From Candidatus Poribacteria bacterium (GTDB lineage Bacteria; Poribacteria; WGA-4E; UBA9662), in assembly GCA_030748495.1 (NCBI GenBank), contig JASMLX010000057.1:1-40307 (forward strand): DNA of 40,307 bases, read 5' to 3'. The position numbers were made by a program, and so were the translations under genes. Positions 34,538 through 40,307 of this stretch are shown piece by piece. The notes under the pieces were generated by a model that searched no databases, was not told the origin of the DNA, and saw only the letters and a list, made by a program, of their open reading frames with translations. The stretch's first letter is position 1, and each line of letters begins with the position of its first letter.

Positions 34538-35983
34538 TCATTCCCCGGGTTGGCCAACTGAAGGTTGGGTCGAGGGGGTATTTTCTGAAAGAATACGGTT
34601 CAGGTTTGGATGGTGCTGATGCCAGTTGGTGGTCTGCTGGTATGCATGGCCAACCTGACACAGCAACGGTTCGGATAGGTGTTTTCCTACCAGTTGCAGG
34701 CTCAACGGGAGATGGTCACGGGTGAAGCCACAGGGAAGAGACAGCGTTGGCATCCCGTTATAGTTGAAAGGAACGGTAAATCGCTGGAATCGGGCAGGCC
34801 GATCGCTCATCGGCCCGTACAACCCTGCCGGCGTGACAGGATGGGGCGGCGCCGACATGGAGGGGCAAACAAGTAAGTCAATCCCCGACATGGCCCGCTG
34901 AAAATGGCCGTTGCAGGTAGCCCTCAAGGTATTAGCGCGGGCGTAGTCGGCTCCACTGACTCCCGCACCTTTGTCCAGCCAACCGCGGAACCACGGCCCA
35001 TACACTTCTCGCTGCGAAGGATAGGTGGCTTGGTGAGCCAAAACGGCTTCTGCGGTACAGAGTATCGGCCAGGCCAGCACAAACGGGTCGATGTCGGGTA
35101 ACTTGATCTCCACCACTTCGGCCCCTAGCTCTCCCAAAATATCTACGCTGCTAGAAACGGCAGCCGCCAGTTCCGGGTCGATGTCCGAGGTGGCGTAGTG
35201 CTGGTCAAAGCCGATTCTGATAGCAGGTGGGGCCTGATCCAGGGAGGCTGACATCTCCGGTACCGGATCGGATAAAGTGGTCGGATCGTTAGCATCAGGG
35301 CCGGCAATGACCTGTAGCATCAATCCGGCATCGGCCACGCTACGGGTCATGGGACCGACATGATCCATCGATTCGGCCAAGGCCAGAACGCCGTAACGGC
35401 TGACACGGCCCCAGGTCGGTTTCAGTCCCACTACCCCGCAGGCAGCGGCAGGGAAGCGAATAGAACCGCCGGTATCGCTGCCCAGGGCGCCGAAACAGAG
35501 GCCGCTAGCGATGGCTACCCCGGACCCGCTGGAGGAAGAACCGGTCCAGCGTTGCGGATGCCACGGATTGATGGGAATAGAGAAGGTGGGGTTGTAGCCG
35601 CCCATAGCCCCTTCGGTCAGGTTCAATTTACCTAGCAACACCGCCCCGGCCGCCGTCAGTTTTCGCACCACGGTGGCGTCGTAGGCGGGGATATGATCGG
35701 TGTTAACCTTCGCCCCTCCCATGGTACGAACACCACGGGTATAGCAGAGGTCCTTGACCGCAATCGGAACGCCGTGCAATGGCCCTCGATAGTCACCAGC
35801 CACGATGTCGGTCTCAGCTTGTCGGGCTGTCTCCACAGCCTGTTCTGCCATCAGGGTAGCATAACTTTTAAGGTGTGGGTCCCACTGCTGTATGCGTTCC
35901 AGTTGCATCTGTGTCAGTTCGGACGGTGAGAGCTGTTTGGATCGGATTAACTCAGCCACCTGAATAATGGTATTAAAGTGCAT
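34538..35983 (-). CDS. Amidase-signature family hydrolase
   Basis: A 481-residue amidase of the Ser-cisSer-Lys type. The catalytic Lys is at about 77 (GVPIAVKDLCYTRG). The signature GSSSSGSGVAIASG (148-161) holds the cis-Ser, and SDTGGSIRFPAAACG provides the nucleophile Ser174. ATG 35983 has GAGGG five bases upstream; a longer frame (to 36076) begins with a Ser/Thr-rich stretch overlapping pgsA and is rejected. It resembles GatA, but gatB and gatC are not adjacent and the C-terminal region is of the general amidase type, so hydrolysis of a small amide or carbamate is more likely than tRNA amidation. Flanked by pgsA (67 bp) and the isomerase (16 bp). Confidence 0.88.
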   Translation of the reverse strand: MHFNTIIQVAELIRSKQLSPSELTQMQLERIQQWDPHLKSYATLMAEQAVETARQAETDIVAGDYRGPLHGVPIAVKDLCYTRGVRTMGGAKVNTDHIPAYDATVVRKLTAAGAVLLGKLNLTEGAMGGYNPTFSIPINPWHPQRWTGSSSSGSGVAIASGLCFGALGSDTGGSIRFPAAACGVVGLKPTWGRVSRYGVLALAESMDHVGPMTRSVADAGLMLQVIAGPDANDPTTLSDPVPEMSASLDQAPPAIRIGFDQHYATSDIDPELAAAVSSSVDILGELGAEVVEIKLPDIDPFVLAWPILCTAEAVLAHQATYPSQREVYGPWFRGWLDKGAGVSGADYARANTLRATCNGHFQRAMSGIDLLVCPSMSAPPHPVTPAGLYGPMSDRPARFQRFTVPFNYNGMPTLSLPCGFTRDHLPLSLQLVGKHLSEPLLCQVGHAYQQTTNWHQHHPNLNRILSENTPSTQPSVGQPGE

Positions 35984-36050
35984 TTTGCCCTCTGAAGCAG
36001 TTTCTGTTGTCGAACTCGGTTCTCCGTACGGAATGGTTCCTGAAGTGGTA

Positions 36051-36638
36051 TCACTCGAAGGTGTCGTGGATGCCACGGTAGATCTGGATGAAGCGTGGCA
36101 GATAAGTAATCAGGATGAAGGTTTCGATGGCACCGGAGGCGAGGAGAACCGGCTGTATAATACGATCATAGGGCCAATCGGCGTATCCGTAGGCTTCCAA
36201 CCAAAGCCTGAAGAAACCATAGGCGAGGATAGCGAAGTTGAGGGTAGTGCCCCACTTGGCGATTAGTTTGGGACGAACCTTGAAGGCGATTTTCTTCCAC
36301 CACAACAAGATCGGAATTGAGGCTAACTGCGCTAGGTCACGAACAAAGACCAGCCCAACATACCAGCCGGGAATCCGCTTGACGGCGAAAAGATAACCGA
36401 ACATGACCAGCGCAACCAGTTTATCGGCTACTGGGTCGAGGATCATCCCGGCCTGGGTGATCATTCCCATTTTACGCGCCAGGCGACCGTCCAGAAAATC
36501 GGTTAGGAAGGCCCAGCCTGCCAGTAGAAATCCGGGGATAAAGGCACCCTGATGGATGAGTATCAGCACCAGCGGAATTAAAACGATGCGGCAGAGGGTG
36601 AGCAGATTGGGCAAGTTCAGCGGTATCGGCATATACAT
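36051..36638 (-). CDS. pgsA: CDP-alcohol phosphatidyltransferase (PgsA-like)
   Basis: A membrane enzyme of about 195 residues that likely condenses CDP-diacylglycerol with glycerol-3-phosphate to make phosphatidylglycerol phosphate. The full catalytic motif is present: D47-x2-D50-G-x2-A-R-x8-G64-x3-D68-x3-D72 (DFLDGRLARKMGMITQAGMILDPVADK). It begins NLPNLLTLCRIVLIPLVLIL, typical of PgsA, with five or six membrane helices. Two ATGs are possible: 36638 and 36632; GGAAG sits directly before the first, so the second has better spacing. It heads the unit pgsA-amidase-isomerase. Other CDP-alcohol acceptors cannot be excluded. Confidence 0.88.
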   Translation of the reverse strand: MYMPIPLNLPNLLTLCRIVLIPLVLILIHQGAFIPGFLLAGWAFLTDFLDGRLARKMGMITQAGMILDPVADKLVALVMFGYLFAVKRIPGWYVGLVFVRDLAQLASIPILLWWKKIAFKVRPKLIAKWGTTLNFAILAYGFFRLWLEAYGYADWPYDRIIQPVLLASGAIETFILITYLPRFIQIYRGIHDTFE

Positions 36639-36750
36639 CTTCCGCTAAATTCCCAGCACTTAGACGCTCTTGTCACTCAACCTCCTCTTGCGCCTCACTA
36701 ACTTTCCTTTCAGGTTGCCCTCCATCAGATGGAAAGATTAGAATCGCTTT

Positions 36751-36870
36751 TATAATACCTTTTTGGAGGTCTCAATGGTACATAATCTACAAGTTGCAAA
36801 AACTACAAAAACTAACCGTCATTTCTCGATCGGGGTTGAGGACAAACATTTTTCAGGTCTGGGGGGTTGA
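36751..36870 (+). CDS. Small ORF (31 codons) with strong translation signals beside the IS3 relic
   Basis: A perfect TATAAT at 36751-36756 and TTGGAGGT at 36763-36770 precede ATG 36775 with five-base spacing. The frame reads MVHNLQVAKTTKTNRHFSIGVEDKHFSGLGG and stops at TGA 36868-36870, 11 bases before the left end of the IS3 element. No homology is recognised. It is either the preserved 5' end of a gene truncated by the IS or a genuine small protein. No good -35 is seen. Confidence 0.4.
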   Translation, partial: YNTFLEVSMVHNLQVAKTTKTNRHFSIGVEDKHFSGLGG

Positions 36871-36881
36871 AGTGGATAGGC

Positions 36882-38054
36882 TAACTCGGACACTTGATTT
36901 CACGTAAACTATACCAACAAGAAGTCGAGGAATCAAACGTCGGACCAGAATTATACCGCAGAATTTAAAGAAAAGGCCCTATCATTGGTTCGAAGCTCAG
37001 ATAACCCAATTTCTCAAACAGCAAAAGAGTTAGGCTTTCAAGAACCCACTCTATTATTCGTGGGCGAATCAGACTGGAGCCAGCTCAAAAGCCTGCGGGT
37101 AAAGCCAGGAACCATCGATCATTAAGGAAATGAAAAGCTAAAATAGGAACTCGCTAAGGTCAAAGAGGAGCGTAATATTTTAACAAAGACAACGGTATAT
37201 TTGGCCAAAGAAAGTCGGTAAAATATGCCTGATGTGTCAGGTTATGGGTGTGTATGTAAAAGTAGTTTTTATGGCTGGCAGCATAAACCTGAAAGCCTGA
37301 TGGAGAAAGAAAATAAGGGGTTAATCCAGCACATTAAATCGACCTTTGAAGAACAACCAGGGCGTTGTGGCACAGAAACGATCAAAAGAGGGTTAAGTAG
37401 GTTAAGCTGTCAGGTCAGTCGACGAAGAGAAAGCTCATCAAGAAGGCTGATTTAGGCGGTCAAACCAAGAAGAAGTTTAAAGCAACGATAGATTCAAAGC
37501 AGAACCTGCTTGGTACCCAACTGGTGGAGTAGAAAGTTTAAGGTGACGGACATCAATAGTTACTGGGTTGGCGATATAATTATATCTATACAGGGGAGGG
37601 CTGGCGTTACCTGACGGTTGTCATCGATTTGTATTGGCTTGTATTGGCCAAAAGTGGTGGGCTGGCTACTCTAGAAACGATGACAGCCGAAGTTAAGGAT
37701 GGATTGCTGATGGCGCCTTGGCAACGAAAGCCGAAGACAGGGCTGATTTGGCAAGAGTGAGTCAATATACCTCAAAAAGCCGGAGAGAAACAATAAAATA
37801 TTTGTGGCTTATTCAAAGCATCAGTCGTCGGGGTAAGTGTTGGGATCATGCGGTGTCAGAGAGCTTCTTTCATTCGTTAAAAGTCGAGCTAGTAGATCAA
37901 AAAAAGGACCAAACCCAGCAACAAGCAATACAGTCCATATTTGAATAGATTGAGGTCTTTTACAATCGAAAGGGGCTTCATTCAACCAATGGTTACTGAT
38001 TACCAGTAAACTCTGAGGATCTACCTAAAGTCGCGTAGAAGAGTGTCCGAGTCA
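36882..38054 (+). mobile_element. Degenerate IS3-family insertion sequence
   Basis: About 1.17 kb with matching ends: TAACTCGGACACT at 36882-36894 and, reverse-complemented, TGACTCGGACACT at 38042-38054. OrfA remnants read EFKEKALSLVRSSDNPISQTAKELGFQEPTL (helix-turn-helix), with a frameshift and in-frame stops, then LAKVKEERNILTKTTVYLAKESR (leucine zipper). OrfB remnants read SSFYGWQHKPESLMEKENKGLIQHIKSTFEEQPGRCGTETIKRGL (37264-37400), VTDIN.YWVGD...YIYTGEGWRYLTVVIDLY (first catalytic Asp) and SRRGKCWDHAVSESFFHSLKVELV (the catalytic Glu region). Several frameshifts, stops and an internal deletion make it inactive. Confidence 0.85.
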
Positions 38055-38193
38055 GTGTTGGCACATTACTAAGTCATGTATAAAGGGATGTTACAAGATC
38101 GTTTAATCAAGATCAACTGATAGCAGAAACTGTTATGCACTTAGCCTCCGGACAGCCTGAATTTAACTCTTCTGAAGGCTTCCCGCGCCAAAC

Positions 38194-38231
38194 AAAAAAG
38201 CCGTCGACCTCACTTGAGGCGACGGCTTTTT
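38194..38231. terminator. Bidirectional rho-independent terminator
   Basis: AAAAAGCCGTCG-A-CCTC-ACTT-GAGG-CGACGGCTTTTT: a long GC-rich stem with one bulged A, a 4-base loop, and an A-tract and T-tract at either side. It lies 38 bp beyond the stop codon of the exported-protein gene at 38269 and would end its minus-strand transcript. Confidence 0.88.
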
Positions 38232-38268
38232 ATGGTTGATTATACTGCGTGATTCTGAACTGAATTCG

Positions 38269-39162
38269 TTATTGGCCTTTGATGCCTGCCCAAGTGGTGG
38301 TTAATTTGTCCTGAGCTTCAACAGCCGTCGACAGTTTAGCTGTCTCATCCAGCCAATTGGCGATAAACTCGACCACACCAATACCGCGAATATCTGGTTT
38401 GTCAGGCCACGCAGGCTTAGCCGCTTGCCACATGGCTGCGATAATACCGTTTCCATCTTTGCCGGCTTTTTTGCTGACAGCCACGGCCGGGTCAGCATTA
38501 TCGGCATCCGCTTGAGCAAAGATAGTCAGATCCCAGTCAGTACCCTTGAACTGCTCGGCATGCCACGGACGGTCGGACTTGAAAGGCTTTATGGACGGGA
38601 TATATTTTTTCCCGGCATCAGTAGGCTTCATGTCCCCTTTTCTAGCTCCGAAACTCAAGCCCTTGATATCAAAGATATTAGCTGCGCCAGAAGGCCCATT
38701 ATTGGGACTGCGCACTCCGCCTTCATAGCTCATATATCCGATCCAGTCGGCTACATTGATCAAGACATTACCGGCATCAACAAATTCTTCAACGATAGAA
38801 CCATCGGGCTTTTTATTGGGGAAGGGATACAAAGAACTGGGCATTGTTCCGCAGGCTGTAATGATGACATCCGGTTTACCATCGCCTGTGTTGGTTTTAG
38901 CCCAGGTAGCTAAGGCCGACCCTTCGCCTGTCGCATCTTTATCTTTGAAGTTGGTAATATTACCAAAAAGCTTTTTAATGCGTGCATCATTCATAATAAC
39001 CTCAGTGTTGGCATCTGTCGCCTCCTGAGAAATCCATCCGGCATTGGTAGATCCAGAGTAAATCGCTAAACTGGAACCACCGCCCGCTTTAACGCCAGCG
39101 AAGGTCGTCATCGCGGACATACCAACCACGATGAGGCCTAGTAGAAAGACAATTTTTTTCAT
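38269..39162 (-). CDS. Exported protein with C-terminal TTxWAxIKG tail
   Basis: A 297-residue secreted protein. ATG 39162 (GAGG nine bases upstream) gives signal peptide MKKIVFLLGLIVVGMSAMTTFA. The mature part reads LAIYSGSTNAGWISQEATDANTEVIMNDARIKKLFG, then DVIITACGTMPSSLYPFPNKKPDGSIVEEFVDAGNVLINVADWIGY. That layout (a strand, a GT/CGT turn, an acidic helix, DAGNVLIN) recalls a class I glutamine-amidotransferase-like or ThuA-like fold, unproven. The last 18 residues, AVEAQDKLTTTWAGIKGQ, closely match the end of the divergent neighbour at 39447. It has a strong promoter upstream and a strong terminator downstream, so it is a monocistronic, probably well-expressed gene. Confidence 0.75.
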   Translation of the reverse strand: MKKIVFLLGLIVVGMSAMTTFAGVKAGGGSSLAIYSGSTNAGWISQEATDANTEVIMNDARIKKLFGNITNFKDKDATGEGSALATWAKTNTGDGKPDVIITACGTMPSSLYPFPNKKPDGSIVEEFVDAGNVLINVADWIGYMSYEGGVRSPNNGPSGAANIFDIKGLSFGARKGDMKPTDAGKKYIPSIKPFKSDRPWHAEQFKGTDWDLTIFAQADADNADPAVAVSKKAGKDGNGIIAAMWQAAKPAWPDKPDIRGIGVVEFIANWLDETAKLSTAVEAQDKLTTTWAGIKGQ

Positions 39163-39279
39163 GTTCATAATCCTCACGGTTTTTCACCTACATGTTTAAC
39201 CACAAATACTAACGTCTATAGCATTTGATTAAGATGCTAAACTATTGTGTGTCTGTGCTAAAAACACAAACGCCCAGCG

Positions 39280-39309
39280 AGTGTAGCAAATATGTCCTTA
39301 TTCTGTCAA
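39280..39309 (-). promoter_or_regulatory. Sigma-70 promoter of the exported-protein gene
   Basis: On the minus strand a perfect TTGACA (39304-39309), an 18-bp spacer and TACACT (39280-39285) lie about 118 bp upstream of ATG 39162. Confidence 0.6.
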
Positions 39310-39356
39310 GCGATTTATAAAGTTCTATTTTACTTATTACCATATGGTTGATGTGT

Positions 39357-39362
39357 TATAAT
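39357..39362 (+). promoter_or_regulatory. -10 box (TATAAT) upstream of the LamG-like protein gene
   Basis: A perfect TATAAT is 84 bp before ATG 39447. The -35 at 17-bp spacing (TTATTA, 39334-39339) is poor, so an activator or another sigma factor may be needed. Confidence 0.4.
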
Positions 39363-39446
39363 AACTGGAGTAGTAAGCTCTCGGTAATTTTGCAACTTTT
39401 CGGTTCCACAAAGCTTCAACTATCAAGAAATGGAGGCATGTATATC

Positions 39447-40172
39447 ATGCAAAAACCTATTTTATTTTGCATTTTGGTCGGTTTGTTTGTTCCTCTTAGT
39501 CACGCCAAGTTACTGATGTTTGATGACTTCGAGGGTAAGCTGAAAAAGAAGTATTGGATAGGACAAGATAAAACTTGGAAAACTAAAAATGGGGTCTTGG
39601 AAATAGAGCAGCCCATAAATGACGGCAATTGTCCTTGTGATTTTGGTTATGGGACTGTAGAAACTGAAAGTTTCAGCTTGCAGTTCGATTTTAGGCTCCT
39701 TCAAGATGATTTCAAGGCCGGTAGTAGCATGGATCTTCTATTTAGAGCCAACGAGTTTAAATTTTATCAACTGATCGTTACTCCCGCAGATGGGGTCGGA
39801 AAGACCAATCACGCTCGCTGGTATATAAGAGATGGTGAAAACCGTGCCACTTGGAAAGAATATCGAGAATTAAGAAAAGAATTCCCCATAGAGGTACTGT
39901 CTAAAGAATGGTATACGCTATCTCTGCAGGGAAAAGTGGGATCTTTCACCCTTTATATCAGAAAAAAAGCTGACTTGGTTTCGGCTAAGGTCATAGAATG
40001 GAAAGACCCAAAAAACAAACACCCAAAAGGTGTCATCGGTTTCCATACGAACAGATTACAACATTACCAAATTGACAATATGCGTTTGTTTGATTCGCCC
40101 AATGAGGTTAATTTAGCTGTTGATGTCAGAGCTAAACAAACCACTTTCTGGGCTGAGATAAAGGGGAGGTAA
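39447..40172 (+). CDS. Exported LamG/DUF1080-like protein with C-terminal TTxWAxIKG tail
   Basis: A 241-residue secreted protein. ATG 39447 is ten bases after GGAGG (an ATG at 39438 is too close to it). The signal peptide is MQKPILFCILVGLFVPLSHA. The mature domain is a beta-sandwich of the concanavalin-like/3-keto-disaccharide hydrolase type: LLMFDDFEGKLKKKYWIGQDKTWKTKNGVLEIEQ, then FSLQFDFRLLQDDFKAGSSMDLLFRANEF, WYTLSLQGKVGSFTLYIRKK, and GVIGFHTNRLQHYQIDNMRLFD. This fold binds or cleaves glycans. The tail AVDVRAKQTTFWAEIKGR repeats the end of the divergent neighbour. Nothing is seen after the stop to the end of the window. Confidence 0.75.
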   Translation: MQKPILFCILVGLFVPLSHAKLLMFDDFEGKLKKKYWIGQDKTWKTKNGVLEIEQPINDGNCPCDFGYGTVETESFSLQFDFRLLQDDFKAGSSMDLLFRANEFKFYQLIVTPADGVGKTNHARWYIRDGENRATWKEYRELRKEFPIEVLSKEWYTLSLQGKVGSFTLYIRKKADLVSAKVIEWKDPKNKHPKGVIGFHTNRLQHYQIDNMRLFDSPNEVNLAVDVRAKQTTFWAEIKGR

Positions 40173-40307
40173 TTGACGCTATAGATAGCAAACATTCACT
40201 TTATTTTAACTTGAAAGAAATAGGCACCAATGATACTATATTCGGGCGTTCGATTCTTGAAATTATAAGGTGGACGCCTTCTTGAGAAACTATTTAGAAA
40301 GCTAAAG

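Noticed and set aside
33751..34557. Longer N-termini for the isomerase (34557) and amidase (36076)
   Set aside because: Internal ATGs at 34521 and 35983 have strong ribosome-binding sites and start at the conserved first motif of each family; the extensions overlap neighbouring genes and look non-coding.
34538..36076. Amidase as GatA of the tRNA amidotransferase
   Set aside because: gatB and gatC are not adjacent, and the neighbours are pgsA and a sugar isomerase; a general amidase is the safer call.
1..40307. CRISPR arrays, tRNA or rRNA genes, prophage
   Set aside because: No regularly spaced repeats, no cloverleaf or rRNA signature and no phage structural genes were found by reading.

Overview
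The window reads as a chromosomal segment of an uncultured, probably marine or sponge-associated bacterium. The best guess is Candidatus Poribacteria or a close relative. This rests on gene content only: a Gfo/Idh/MocA oxidoreductase, a sulfatase, a phytanoyl-CoA dioxygenase remnant, two sugar-phosphate isomerase/epimerase TIM barrels, a TPR-sulfotransferase, DUF5069, HEAT-repeat proteins and many insertion-sequence relics. No rRNA or marker phylogeny is available, so the taxon is an inference. Genes stop with TAA, TAG and TGA, so the standard code applies. I see no tRNA, rRNA or CRISPR.

Layout. 1-7.3 kb (+ strand) is accessory DNA: a Gfo/Idh oxidoreductase, an IS630-like deletion derivative, a GT-C-like membrane protein with a C-terminal sugar-binding-type domain, and a sulfatase with one in-frame TGA just before its active-site cysteine. 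A gene graveyard follows: a broken phytanoyl-CoA dioxygenase, the first 48 codons of a DegT-type aminotransferase, and the first 40 codons of a NodB deacetylase cut by a degenerate IS5-family element. 7.3-8.6 kb (- strand) is a mazG-fur pair. 8.7-9.8 kb holds IS200/IS605 and IS1380 scraps and otherwise nothing clear.

9.8-25.1 kb (- strand) is the conserved, housekeeping-like core, read from high to low coordinates: thyX, a HEAT/TPR protein, a six-helix membrane protein, a phosphohexomutase, a YvcK/CofD-like protein, an exported protein of unknown function, a secreted HExxH metallopeptidase, a fused glycyl-tRNA synthetase (alpha and beta subunits in one chain) and a giant HEAT-repeat lipoprotein. 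Promoters for the two divergent transcription units are visible between thyX and the next gene.

25.2-28.2 kb (+ strand) is a tight three-gene unit: sugar-phosphate isomerase, tandem DUF5069 protein and zinc polyol dehydrogenase. 28.2-36.6 kb (- strand) carries a second GT-C-like membrane protein, a protein with DNA-recombination flavour, a TPR-sulfotransferase interrupted by three in-frame stops and bounded by a 16-bp direct repeat, and a pgsA / amidase / isomerase unit. 36.9-38.05 kb is a decayed IS3-family element. At the right end two divergent exported proteins (38.3-40.2 kb) share an almost identical C-terminal tail, which is the most suggestive undescribed feature of the window.

Overall, a stable core (13-29 kb) is flanked by regions where IS elements have broken up sulfate-ester, polysaccharide and dioxygenase genes.
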